Source of the DNA: Desulfuromonadaceae bacterium
Lineage (GTDB): Bacteria > Desulfobacterota > Desulfuromonadia > Geobacterales > Pseudopelobacteraceae
Reading direction: 5' to 3'
Assembly (NCBI GenBank): GCA_028681335.1
Contig: JAQUIT010000008.1
Coordinates: forward strand, 93,578 to 157,577
Length of the DNA stretch: 64,000 nucleotides
Below, piece after piece: positions 1 through 7,619 of this stretch. The notes under the pieces were generated by a model. It was not told the origin of the DNA and did no database searches. It saw only the letters and a list, made by a program, of their open reading frames with translations. Made by a program: the position numbers and the translations under genes. The first letter of the stretch is position 1. Each line of letters begins with the position of its first letter.

Positions 1-2
1 CG

Positions 3-890
3 TTTCGAAATGATCTTGCTGGCATCGTCGTAGAATCGACCTACAACTGGTATTGGCTTGTCGATGGGCTGATGGCTGAAGGATTCGCCTTACACCTGGC
101 GAATCCTTCAGCCATCCAAAAGTATTCCGGCATGAAGTTTGCCGACGACAAGCACGATGCCTTCTGGTTGGCCGAGATGCTACGACTGAATATTTTACCG
201 ACAGGTTACATTTACCCGAAGGATACCAGGCCGATCCGCGACCTGCTCAGGAAACGAGGGCACTTGGTATCACTGCGCTCATCGCTCCTGATCAGCCTTC
301 AGAACATTATCACCAGAAATTGCGGCACGAAGATGAAAACCAACGACATAAAGCGGTTGCGTGAAAACCGTGTTCAGCCGTATCTGGCGGACAACGAGGA
401 TCTGGCTCTTGCCGGACAGATGAGTAAAGACTCCATCGACTTCTTCACCAGGCAGATTCACTCAATTGAGAACTTTCTTGAGAAGAAGCTTGAACTCACG
501 GACGCCTACAAAAAACTGGTCACAATTTCCGGTATCGGGAAAATTCTGGGATTGACCATCATGCTTGAAACCGGCCCAATTGAACGATTCGAAAAAGTCG
601 GCAACTACGCATCATATTGCCGGGCAGTCTCCACACAATGGATCAGCAACGGCAAATCCAAGGGCAAGGGAAACAAGAAAAACGGCAACAAGTACCTTTC
701 CTGGGCATTCTCCGAAGCGGCAGAATTTGCCAGACGCAATGATGATAAGGCCAGAGCTTTTTATAACCGTAAATTGCGAAAGACCAACTTCATGATCGCA
801 CACGCCGCGCTGGCGCACAAACTGGCACGGGCAGCATACCATGTCATGAAAGACGGGGTTGATTTCATGCCGGAAAAAATCTTCACATAG
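3..890 (+). CDS. IS110-family transposase, N-terminus cut by window edge
   Basis: The reading frame is open from the first bases of the window, so the start codon lies outside; an internal ATG at 72 is not the real start. The N-terminal part carries the acidic RuvC-like (DEDD) pattern of IS110 enzymes (VVEST near the edge, then FADDKHDAFWLAEML). The C-terminal Transposase_20 part has SGIGKILGLTIMLETG and then a Ser-containing ISNGKSKGKGNKKNGNKYL stretch followed by an alanine-rich helix, where the family's catalytic serine lies. It would cut and join DNA for element movement using a guide RNA. The gene looks intact to its stop. A structured non-coding tail follows. Confidence 0.93.
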   Translation, partial: FRNDLAGIVVESTYNWYWLVDGLMAEGFALHLANPSAIQKYSGMKFADDKHDAFWLAEMLRLNILPTGYIYPKDTRPIRDLLRKRGHLVSLRSSLLISLQNIITRNCGTKMKTNDIKRLRENRVQPYLADNEDLALAGQMSKDSIDFFTRQIHSIENFLEKKLELTDAYKKLVTISGIGKILGLTIMLETGPIERFEKVGNYASYCRAVSTQWISNGKSKGKGNKKNGNKYLSWAFSEAAEFARRNDDKARAFYNRKLRKTNFMIAHAALAHKLARAAYHVMKDGVDFMPEKIFT

Positions 891-1250
891 GAACTGGCTG
901 GAGCGGTGAGCCCGCATAGGGGTTGGTAAAACCACGAGGCTTGATTGGCAGCCGCTCCACCCAGCATTACATAAAGTTATTGACGTCTTTGCTGCCCACG
1001 CCGTGAGCCACCAAGGGGCTGGTTAACAACCACGAGACCTGAAACAACCAATTAGACACGGCCTGGAACCGAAGTTTTTCTGGTCCGCGAAACGCGGAAG
1101 GGGCTTTTGATCTTCCAAAACCGCCACAACAAGCCTTGATCCTGATGGGTGACTGATGCAGCTAAAGGCTGAGTACATCGAAACAAAAGAAATAACGGTA
1201 ATGGTAATGATGTCAGTAGCTTGCGAGCAAAGCTTGGAAACCTGCATTTT
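891..1250 (+). ncRNA. Structured tail of the IS110-type element, possible guide (bridge/seeker) RNA
   Basis: These 360 bases have no gene. They contain two related motifs, 906-938 and 1003-1036, each reading GTGAGCC, then AGGGG(T/C)TGGT, then ACCACGAG. The first is enclosed by an 8-bp stem, TGGAGCGG (899-906) with CCGCTCCA (952-959). A short hairpin TCCGCG-AAA-CGCGGA follows near 1081-1095. IS110/IS1111 elements encode a guide RNA in a non-coding end next to the transposase, so this is the natural place for it, but the RNA and the element end are inferred only. Confidence 0.4.
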
Positions 1251-1411
1251 CTAGCATAGGGAACGTTTTTGCCGTTGACAGCAGCCTTTTAATGGGTGCC
1301 CCTTATATGATAAATGTTTAGAAAAACTGTGATATTGATCTGATGTTTTTGTAAGACCCCGTGCTACCCCGCCGCAAGCTGAGTATCAGCAACTTTATCT
1401 GAGATTTGAAT

Positions 1412-1426
1412 CGCCCCCTAGGGGCG
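1412..1426. repeat. GC-rich perfect inverted repeat (CGCCCC-CTA-GGGGCG)
   Basis: A 6-bp perfect stem with a 3-base loop in an otherwise AT-rich leader, 38 bases before the next start codon. It may be a terminator-like or regulatory hairpin, or an element end left by the neighbouring insertion sequence. No T-run follows it. Confidence 0.4.
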
Positions 1427-1464
1427 GGGAATTTAACTCACAGAAATTAAAAAGGAGAGTGAAA

Positions 1465-1860
1465 ATGATGAAAATCGTATTTGTATTACTAGCACTGTTC
1501 ATTATTAGCGGAGTAACTATCGCAGAAGCAGGACAAGTAGGTCTCGGCAGCTACCTGCAACGTCTCGATTCCCAAGCAAAAAATGATTTAAACGTTTTTT
1601 CCTCTAAGCTTAGCTCACACTTCGGTGTTCCAGAGTCGCAGGTTCGTACTGTTATCAGCACAGTCAAGAAACCGTCACATGCATTCGTATGTCTACAACT
1701 CAGCCAGTGGACGCAAAAACCAATCGAACAGGTTGTAGAGGTTTACAAGGCCAATAATGCATGGACAGCAATTCTCGAAAAAGTGGGAATAAAGCCTGAA
1801 TCTGCAGAGTTTAGAGATATGAAGGACGGTAACTTTAAGTTTAGCGGTAGTAAGTATTAA
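1465..1860 (+). CDS. Small exported protein, unknown function
   Basis: The product is about 131 residues with a clear Sec signal peptide (MMKIVFVLLALFIISGVTIAEA). The mature part is helical and polar and has a single Cys in FVCLQL. An ATG at 1465 or 1468 fits the Shine-Dalgarno AAAGGAG at 1451-1457; a GTG at 1459 lies too close to it. No known family is recognised. It stands alone between the insertion sequence and a possible hairpin at 1890-1914, so it was probably separated from relatives. Its function cannot be assigned from sequence. Confidence 0.75.
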   Translation: MMKIVFVLLALFIISGVTIAEAGQVGLGSYLQRLDSQAKNDLNVFSSKLSSHFGVPESQVRTVISTVKKPSHAFVCLQLSQWTQKPIEQVVEVYKANNAWTAILEKVGIKPESAEFRDMKDGNFKFSGSKY

Positions 1861-1889
1861 GCGACATATATTTGCCAACGAGGAAGAAG

Positions 1890-1916
1890 CACCTGACCGA
1901 AAAGCCGTCAGGTGTT
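1890..1916 (+). terminator. Possible weak terminator hairpin
   Basis: CACCTGAC (1890-1897) pairs perfectly with GTCAGGTG (907-914 of the same thousand, i.e. 1907-1914). It lies 30 bases after the small exported protein. The T-tract is poor (TTCTCC), so termination is uncertain. Confidence 0.4.
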
Positions 1917-2093
1917 CTCCCAAATCGCTGGAATAAGGATGAACATCAGAAAACCGAAAAGCCATTTACACAATCTGGTTGACAGGCCCGATTCGTTGAA
2001 CTCACAATTTCTAAAAATACTCTTCAAAAATAATTTCCATAGTTTTAAGCCTTACAGGACTAAAAGTTCAGTCTCGATTCAGAGAGTTTTCAC

Positions 2094-2246
2094 CTACCCT
2101 CTATTCTTTCTGTAAGATGAACCGACCGCAATTCCTTCCCAACCAACTTGGACTGAATCCGTTCCAATAGGTGAGGTTTCAGCTTCACCTCGTATCGAGC
2201 TACTATCCCCGATAATATCACCAACCAGATCCGAAATAATTCTCAT
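2094..2246 (-). CDS. Possible 50-residue small protein
   Basis: A short minus-strand frame starts at an ATG at 2246 preceded by GGGAGAAG (spacing about 6) and runs 50 codons, beginning MRIISDLVGDII and ending YRKNRG. It is divergent from the ribbon-helix-helix gene and could share its control region. It has no membrane segment or known motif. Only the good ribosome binding site and position support it. The surrounding 1917-2338 stretch otherwise shows no gene. Confidence 0.33.
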   Translation of the reverse strand: MRIISDLVGDIIGDSSSIRGEAETSPIGTDSVQVGWEGIAVGSSYRKNRG

Positions 2247-2283
2247 GATTATCTTCTCCCAAGATATTTTGTTTGATGTTATA

Positions 2284-2308
2284 TGCTAGCGTGCTATTTT
2301 AATGCTAT
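2284..2308. promoter_or_regulatory. Triple TGCTA repeat upstream of ribbon-helix-helix gene
   Basis: TGCTA(G/T) occurs at 2284, 2292 and 2303, with the first copy inside a GCTAGC palindrome. It lies 30-55 bases before the start of a predicted DNA-binding protein. Ribbon-helix-helix proteins often bind short tandem sites in their own promoters, so autoregulation is a reasonable guess. Confidence 0.35.
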
Positions 2309-2338
2309 AAATATTTTATTCTCGTAAGGTTATTATAT

Positions 2339-2593
2339 ATGAATACGAATCCTCCTAAATCAAAACTGACAGGAAGACCAAAGGGGACCGGTACGGGTCC
2401 TGGTAAACTTTTACGAGTTCTACTGACACCCCGCCAGGAGCGACTATTGACCCAAGTAAGAGTTGAGAATGGAATATCAGAGAGCGAATTCTGCCGCCGC
2501 GCATTAGACGACCTGTTTGATAAAATGGAGGCGAGGGGTGAGTTGATGGACAGCGGGCCGGCGACAGTGCCAGCCATAACTAAAGAGGACTGA
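2339..2593 (+). CDS. Small ribbon-helix-helix-like DNA-binding protein
   Basis: The 84-residue product has a basic, glycine-rich N-terminus (GRPKGTGTGPGK, loosely AT-hook-like). Next comes a strand-helix-helix pattern, LRVLLTPRQERLL followed by VENGISESEFCRRALDDLF, which fits the Arc/MetJ fold in which the first strand enters the DNA major groove as a dimer. The start ATG at 2339 has a modest TAAGG upstream. Three TGCTA repeats precede it. An HU gene follows 80 bases downstream. No toxin partner is visible, so it may be an orphan antitoxin or a small repressor. Confidence 0.7.
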   Translation: MNTNPPKSKLTGRPKGTGTGPGKLLRVLLTPRQERLLTQVRVENGISESEFCRRALDDLFDKMEARGELMDSGPATVPAITKED

Positions 2594-2673
2594 GATTCGT
2601 CTTAATTGGTGTTGGTAGTATCAGCAGAGCCATCTTAATCAGAGGTATATTCCTCATATCCCAAGGAGTCAAC

Positions 2674-2940
2674 ATGACAAAAGCAGAATTTGTAGCAGCA
2701 GTAGCAGCTGAGCTGGACGTACCTAAAAATGTAGCGGCTGAAACGGTAGATGCCTTTGTGAAAGTCACAACTAATCTTCTGAAGTCCGGGAACAAAATAA
2801 CCTTCCCGGGTTTCGGCACGTTCAACGTATCAGAACGATCCGCCCGAAAAGGCCGCAATCCGCAGACCGGTGCAGAAATACAAATCGCAGCGTCTAAAAG
2901 CGGTAAATTTACTTCTGGCAAGGATTTGAAAGGGCTGTAA
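2674..2940 (+). CDS. hup: HU-family DNA-binding protein
   Basis: The 88-residue protein has the full HU/IHF pattern: an N-terminal helical dimer part (MTKAEFVAAVAAEL), then FPGFGTFNVSERSARKGRNP for the DNA-clamping beta-arm and TGAEI after it. It bends and compacts DNA as a dimer. The ribosome binding site CAAGGAG lies just upstream. A strong terminator follows at 2975-3008, so it is a single-gene unit. A second HU gene (54688-54954) differs in detail, so the strain has at least two HU paralogues. Confidence 0.95.
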   Translation: MTKAEFVAAVAAELDVPKNVAAETVDAFVKVTTNLLKSGNKITFPGFGTFNVSERSARKGRNPQTGAEIQIAASKSGKFTSGKDLKGL

Positions 2941-2974
2941 TGGCAGGACCAGTTGTTTTATTGTTTGAGGTTGT

Positions 2975-3014
2975 GAGAAAGGCTGCTCCTTATGGTGCAG
3001 CCTTTCTCATTTTA
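2975..3014 (+). terminator. Rho-independent terminator after HU gene
   Basis: GAGAAAGGCTGC (2975-2986) pairs perfectly with GCAGCCTTTCTC (2997-3008) around a 10-base loop, then ATTTTAT. The 285 bases from here to 3294 hold no gene I can support. Confidence 0.85.
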
Positions 3015-3294
3015 TGGCAGTTTTTCAAAGCACATTCACCCTCACCAAAAGAACGGCTTAGAATAGAGATAAGAATCAAACGAAAAGTGGATCCTGTCGC
3101 CAGAATCGCGCTTTGATAGCCCTTCCTGGATTTCCCGGTTATGATTTAGATGAAAATATCCTCCGCCTATGTTGCTGCCGCTCATGATCCCGTCATTTAT
3201 TATTTTCAGCACGCAATAAAAATAAAAAACGACACCACCTGTCATATGCCTAACGGATACTGGTAACGCCTAATACCGCCAATGGTGGCAAGAG

Positions 3295-3882
3295 CTATGC
3301 CGGGGTAAGCAACTTGTTCAGGGTTGCCAGCATAAGGTTACCTTCCTCAATCAAATCAAAACTGTAGTTTGAAAGACGCCATTTGGTCACGATATAGCGC
3401 ATGGAACCGATTATGATACGGATCAATTCCTTCTCGGGAATTAGCTTGCAGACCTCCCCATTTTCTTGCCCTTTCTGAATGGCACACGACAGTGCCTTTT
3501 CCTGCATATTCAGGAGCTGGTGTACCTCTTGTGAAAGCATGCTGTCGTTTTGGAAGATACTCTCCGAAAAAACGACAGATGCTACAGACGGAAACTCGGT
3601 GAAGTACCTGAAAGTGTTGCTGAACAAATACTCAATTTTTGCAATGGCAGGCAAATCAGAAGTGCAGGTTTTTTCCATGTTATCTTTTGCGCGCTTTTGA
3701 AACACCCTGAGGATTCCGAGCAAAATATCGGTTTTACTTGCAAAGTGACGGTAGATTGCTCCATCGGTGACACCAAGTTTCTGGGCAAGATTTTTTATTG
3801 TTAACTCCTGGATTGACTTTTCAGCAATCAACTCAATTGCTTTACTAATTATTTGTAACTGACGTTCTGAGTATTCAGACAT
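3295..3882 (-). CDS. TetR-family repressor, likely controls the divergent GHxH membrane module
   Basis: The 195-residue protein has an N-terminal TetR helix-turn-helix (ELTIKNLAQKLGVTDGAIYRHF, then ASKTDILLGIL) and a ligand-binding helical C-terminus with no recognisable ligand signature. It is transcribed away from the 506-residue membrane protein at 4183, and a perfect 24-bp palindrome directly before that gene is the expected operator. A smaller inverted repeat (ATCGGTG-CTTCA-CACCGAT, 3906-3924) lies in its own leader. The minus-strand start has GGGGAGG just upstream. The inducer is unknown; the target genes suggest a hydrophobic compound, heme status or NO. Confidence 0.93.
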   Translation of the reverse strand: MSEYSERQLQIISKAIELIAEKSIQELTIKNLAQKLGVTDGAIYRHFASKTDILLGILRVFQKRAKDNMEKTCTSDLPAIAKIEYLFSNTFRYFTEFPSVASVVFSESIFQNDSMLSQEVHQLLNMQEKALSCAIQKGQENGEVCKLIPEKELIRIIIGSMRYIVTKWRLSNYSFDLIEEGNLMLATLNKLLTPA

Positions 3883-3905
3883 CTATACCTCCCCATTTGT
3901 TCATA

Positions 3906-3924
3906 ATCGGTGCTTCACACCGAT
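3906..3924. promoter_or_regulatory. Inverted repeat in tetR leader
   Basis: Perfect 7-bp arms ATCGGTG and CACCGAT are separated by 5 bases, 24 bases upstream of the repressor start. They could be a regulatory site or a leader hairpin. It is unrelated in sequence to the palindrome at 4144. Confidence 0.4.
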
Positions 3925-4112
3925 AAACATAACACTTATAAACAGTAGTTGATGAAAAAAACAAGACCCTTCAGATGGATTTTATTCAACACATGCGCTC
4001 TGTTTATCGCGGAATGTATGATATCCACTGAATCCCGCCCAATAGCTAACATTGGTTTAATCCTACTATTTTCCGGTTCAGAAAAAAACTTTTAGGGTCA
4101 CAAAAAAAAAGC

Positions 4113-4141
4113 TTGCATCGCAATTACTATTCCACTAATGT
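4113..4141 (+). promoter_or_regulatory. Candidate sigma-70 promoter of the GHxH module
   Basis: TTGCAT (4113-4118) and TAATGT (4136-4141) are separated by 17 bases. The palindromic operator starts 3 bases later, so a bound repressor would block the transcription start. Confidence 0.4.
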
Positions 4142-4143
4142 CG

Positions 4144-4167
4144 ATGTAAGTAAACACTTACTTACAT
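4144..4167. promoter_or_regulatory. Perfect 24-bp palindrome, probable TetR operator
   Basis: Arms ATGTAAGTAA (4144-4153) and TTACTTACAT (4158-4167) flank ACAC. Length, symmetry and position (16 bases before the start codon of 4183, beside a divergent TetR gene) match TetR-type operators. Confidence 0.8.
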
Positions 4168-4182
4168 TAAAAGGAGGACTAC

Positions 4183-5703
4183 ATGAACACTTGGGCTAAC
4201 CGAAGGGATTACCTCTTTCGGTCCACCAAAGGGCTGATAGCTTTAGCTATCGCCTTGGTTGCGCTGATAACCGCAGTTTGGGGGACACTGTCGGGGCCGA
4301 TGGCTGAATGGGGGATCAGGGATATTACCATCCGTGTACTCGGTATGGCCATCCACCCTGAACAGCGTGAAGGCCGGATCATCATGCTTTACCACGTCAT
4401 CGCAATGGCTGTCGTTGCCATTGAGACCTACATGATTACCTCTACGGTACGGATGACTGAAGAAGAACAGAGCAACATTAACGGCTTAGTGACTATTGGC
4501 TATCTGCTGACAATGTTCTTTGGTTTGGGGTTCGCCTATTTTGGCCATAATTATGCGTTCCATGGTCTTTTCATTGCTGGCCAGTCCCTACTTTTCTTCG
4601 CAGGTTGTATGTTAGCAAAAGCGCTCTGGCCATGGAAAAAGAGTACTTACCTTGAAAAAGGTTCTCCCTACGCCAGAACCCCCAAAGGGATTGACTTGGA
4701 ACGCGCTGCCTTCTTTACCATGACCGTTGCCACTCTGGGTTCGGCCTGTTTCGGGGCGGTCACCGGCTCTTTCTGGGGGAATGGCCATGAAACCTTCCTG
4801 GCAGAAAACCTCATCAGAATCCCCCACAAAACCGGGCTCCAGCTGTCCATCATCGGTCATCTGCACATTATGCTTACCCTGGTTGCGGTCGCAATAACGC
4901 TGCTTGTCGGCCGCTGGTTGGACTTCAAGGGGATCTGGCACAAGATTTCGATGCCACTGATGATATTCGGCTCAATCACCATCACGCTCGGTGTCTGGAC
5001 GGTTGTGCCATTTGAAAACATCGCCCATACAATCATCTACGTCGGCGCCGTGTTCACGATGACAGCGGCGTTGATGCTCGTGATATTCGGCTGGAAAAAA
5101 CTTATCGGTGAACGCCTGGCAGAAGTGGGGATTGCAAAAGCCAACCTGTTTCAGGGCGTCAAGGCACTTGTTCATGATCCTCTCAAGTTTGGGCCACTGT
5201 GGCAGATGGTGTTCATGAACTTCACGGTAAGTGGGGTCGGTATCTTCATGGCCATCAAGCTGGACAAGATCTTCCGGATCTGGCCGGCCCGCGAGGAGCG
5301 GATCACGCTGACTGGGCACTGGCACATTCTCGCGGCGCTTATAGCAACCATAATCCTTCTGTATTACGCCGACATGTGCGGCTTGAAAGGTAAGACGAGG
5401 CAGTGGTTTGGGTGGATTGTAATCATTGGATCCGATATCGCCTTTGGCGCCATGACAATTTTTTCGATGAAGCGCGGTTTTGTCAGCACGTACGACCAGC
5501 AGCCACTGGTTGATTGGACAATGATACTCGCCGACTTCGGTCTGGGGGCGATCATGGTTGTGCTGGCAATGCTGCTTCTCTGGCGCATATACGACTTTAT
5601 GAACAGAAAAGGTGCATGGCAACAGGAGAGCAGTGAGCTGGAGCTTGCCAGGATTCCATTGAAACAAGATAACAGCGTCGATACTGAGGAGGTGGTGCAA
5701 TGA
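4183..5703 (+). CDS. 12-helix membrane protein with duplicated GHxH motif, putative heme or metal-binding respiratory protein
   Basis: The 506 residues form about 12 membrane helices with no signal peptide. Histidines sit inside or at the ends of helices: H71, H122, H127, H202, H226/H228 (GHLHI), H282 and H379/H381 (GHWHI). The regions starting at G225 and G378 align without gaps over 40 residues with about 13 identities (GHxHI, KG at +24, GS at +38), which shows an internal duplication. A His in helix 2 and HxH in helix 10 recall heme-copper oxidase subunit I, but the canonical CuB histidine pattern is absent. A heme O synthase-like gene two places downstream supports a heme protein. It may be a divergent oxidase or NO reductase. 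The gene is certain; the function is not. The start has AAAAGGAGG upstream. Confidence 0.9.
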   Translation: MNTWANRRDYLFRSTKGLIALAIALVALITAVWGTLSGPMAEWGIRDITIRVLGMAIHPEQREGRIIMLYHVIAMAVVAIETYMITSTVRMTEEEQSNINGLVTIGYLLTMFFGLGFAYFGHNYAFHGLFIAGQSLLFFAGCMLAKALWPWKKSTYLEKGSPYARTPKGIDLERAAFFTMTVATLGSACFGAVTGSFWGNGHETFLAENLIRIPHKTGLQLSIIGHLHIMLTLVAVAITLLVGRWLDFKGIWHKISMPLMIFGSITITLGVWTVVPFENIAHTIIYVGAVFTMTAALMLVIFGWKKLIGERLAEVGIAKANLFQGVKALVHDPLKFGPLWQMVFMNFTVSGVGIFMAIKLDKIFRIWPAREERITLTGHWHILAALIATIILLYYADMCGLKGKTRQWFGWIVIIGSDIAFGAMTIFSMKRGFVSTYDQQPLVDWTMILADFGLGAIMVVLAMLLLWRIYDFMNRKGAWQQESSELELARIPLKQDNSVDTEEVVQ

Positions 5704-6611
5704 ACAGGATGGAATTTATCACATTCATTACGGTTATTTTATTAGCCGGAGCAACATCCGGCAGTGTACACGCCCAAGAGAATAAGACGATACCGGTCTT
5801 CGATACCGGCGTTAATCCGAATAGCTGGGTGACTGTTGCCAAAGGAGACTTCTTTGCCGGCCAGCACAACAAGAAAACCAAAGTTGATTATGACTACGAA
5901 ATCATGGTGACACCGGTCACAAACGCACAGTATGCGGAGTATCTGAACAGCGCTTCATCCAGACACACCATTGCAACCAAAGATAACAAGGTCTTTGGCT
6001 TCTATCCCGGTGACAAATTCAATAAGCACAACCATGAATTTGAGATCAAAGCCGGTGACAAGGTACAGATAAAGCTCGATGCCCAAGGGCTGGCTATTGA
6101 AACGCGTGATGGGAAATTCATAGCAAAAAGCGGTTGGGAAAACCACCCAGTAGTGCAGATAACCTGGTTTGGAGCAAAGGCATACTGTGACTCCAACGGG
6201 GGACGGCTGCCAAGCGAAGTCGAGTGGGAGAAGGCAGCGCGTGGCACCGACACCAGATCATATCCATGGGGCAACGAAGTAACATCAGCCTATGCAAATC
6301 TGTATGCCAGCAAAGATCCGTTCGAAAAGAGCTTCGGCAAACAAGGGACGACCACGCCGGTTGGCTTTTATAATGGCCGTTCCTACAACGGATTCCAGAC
6401 CAAAGACGCCCGTTCACCATATGGCCTGTACGACATGGCCGGCAATGTCTGGCAATGGTCAGGTGATGTGTACCCCAATACTCATTACAGGTGGCTACGG
6501 GGCGGCAGCAAGAATAACTATGACTTCGAACTTCGCGTCTACAACAGGAATTCTGCCGGGCCCGATTATCACGATATCGACATTGGCTTTCGCTGTGTCA
6601 GAAACAAGTAG
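5700..6611 (+). CDS. Exported formylglycine-generating-enzyme-like (SUMF1/NirV type) protein
   Basis: The 303-residue protein begins with a signal peptide (cleavage near GSVHA) and continues as an FGE-sulfatase fold: VTPVTNAQYAEYLN, then GGRLPSEVEWEKAARG, then SPYGLYDMAGNVWQWSGD and finally IGFRCVR. True FGE enzymes use a Cys pair near the C-terminus; that pair is not evident here, so it is probably a structural or accessory member like NirV, found with nitrite reductases. It overlaps the preceding stop by ATGA, indicating translational coupling and a shared role. It would act in the periplasm beside the 12-helix protein. Confidence 0.88.
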   Translation: MNRMEFITFITVILLAGATSGSVHAQENKTIPVFDTGVNPNSWVTVAKGDFFAGQHNKKTKVDYDYEIMVTPVTNAQYAEYLNSASSRHTIATKDNKVFGFYPGDKFNKHNHEFEIKAGDKVQIKLDAQGLAIETRDGKFIAKSGWENHPVVQITWFGAKAYCDSNGGRLPSEVEWEKAARGTDTRSYPWGNEVTSAYANLYASKDPFEKSFGKQGTTTPVGFYNGRSYNGFQTKDARSPYGLYDMAGNVWQWSGDVYPNTHYRWLRGGSKNNYDFELRVYNRNSAGPDYHDIDIGFRCVRNK

Positions 6612-6690
6612 CACTTAACCAACGGGGCGCTGCCTAAAAAATCAGCGACCGAGTTTAGCAAGTTCTACAGCTTTTGAAGGGGGATACATC

Positions 6691-7584
6691 ATGACAATCT
6701 CACTAAGACAACTCGGCTCCATGAATGTTGCTAAAAACAAAATCAAGACATACCTCCCGCTAATAAAGAGTCTCCAAACAGGCTTGTTATTAGTAACAGG
6801 AGTAACAGGGTATCTGAGCGCCCGCTGTCCGGTAATGACTATTAGTGTCTTTATCGGACTGGTAGGGAGCCTGTTCCTGGCCATCAGCGGCAGTACCATT
6901 CTGAACATGGTGTATGACCGTGATATCGACGCCCTGATGCGTCGCACCGCCAATCGGCCACTGCCGAACGGCGCGGTACATGTTCATGAAGCACTGCTGC
7001 TTGGTTTGTTCTGCTCAGCTGCTGGCGTTCTCTGGGGATATTTACTTGATCCGCTCTATGCCCTGGTAGTCTTTGCCGGCCTGTTCATTGACGTCGTCAT
7101 ATACACCATGTGGCTAAAGAGAAACACCCCCTGGGCCATCGTCTGGGGCGGCATTTCCGGCGGCATGCCGATCTTCGCCGGCCGGGTACTCGCTACAGGC
7201 TCAATAGATCTGGTCGGGATTCTTTTTGCCGTCACTATTCTACTCTGGATACCGACACACATACTCACCTTCAATATACGCTATGCCGACGATTATGGTC
7301 GCGCCGGTATTCCAACGTTTGTCTCCTCCTATGGCATCAAAAAAACACGAATTATCATTGCAGTTTCCAGTATTGCTGCCGCTATCGGCATGGCTGGCTG
7401 TCTTGTTGTACTCGGTTTTTCCTGGGGCTATTTAAGGATACTGGCGCTGCTGACAATAGGCATCATTGGTATGGCATTCAAAAGCATCGCATTCCCTTCT
7501 GATGAAACAGATATTGGACTGTTCAAAGGCGCATCGCTCTACATGCTCGGATCCATGGTCACGGTAACACTGGGTTCGATGTAG
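6691..7584 (+). CDS. UbiA-family prenyltransferase, protoheme IX farnesyltransferase-like
   Basis: The 297-residue multi-helix protein has the first Asp-rich motif NMVYDRDIDALMRRT followed by NRPLP, and the second-site signature WIPTH with YADDYGRAGIPT. These match CyoE/CtaB heme O synthases rather than quinone-pathway UbiA. It would add a farnesyl group to heme b. Lying between the 12-helix protein and other module genes, it suggests that protein carries heme O, or a related prenylated cofactor. No CtaA or other oxidase subunit is in the window. The start has GAAGGGGG upstream. Confidence 0.88.
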   Translation: MTISLRQLGSMNVAKNKIKTYLPLIKSLQTGLLLVTGVTGYLSARCPVMTISVFIGLVGSLFLAISGSTILNMVYDRDIDALMRRTANRPLPNGAVHVHEALLLGLFCSAAGVLWGYLLDPLYALVVFAGLFIDVVIYTMWLKRNTPWAIVWGGISGGMPIFAGRVLATGSIDLVGILFAVTILLWIPTHILTFNIRYADDYGRAGIPTFVSSYGIKKTRIIIAVSSIAAAIGMAGCLVVLGFSWGYLRILALLTIGIIGMAFKSIAFPSDETDIGLFKGASLYMLGSMVTVTLGSM

Positions 7585-7619
7585 AAAACCACCGATGCAC
7601 ATACTTTAAGGAGATTTAC

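Noticed and set aside
1912..2115. Plus-strand 67-codon frame
   Set aside because: No start signal, unusual composition, and it overlaps the better supported small minus-strand frame.
3042..3245. Minus-strand 67-codon frame after the HU terminator
   Set aside because: No ribosome binding site, no conserved character, and it lies in an otherwise empty stretch.
4972..5700. Minus-strand open frame opposite the 12-helix protein
   Set aside because: Antisense of a membrane protein with typical His/Gln-rich composition; no start signal.
4183..5703. Canonical NorB, CcoN or NnrS assignment of the 12-helix protein
   Set aside because: The expected helix VI His with Glu or Tyr, the HH pair and the NnrS-type WHxHEM and HALTxG motifs are not found; only isolated HxH motifs match.
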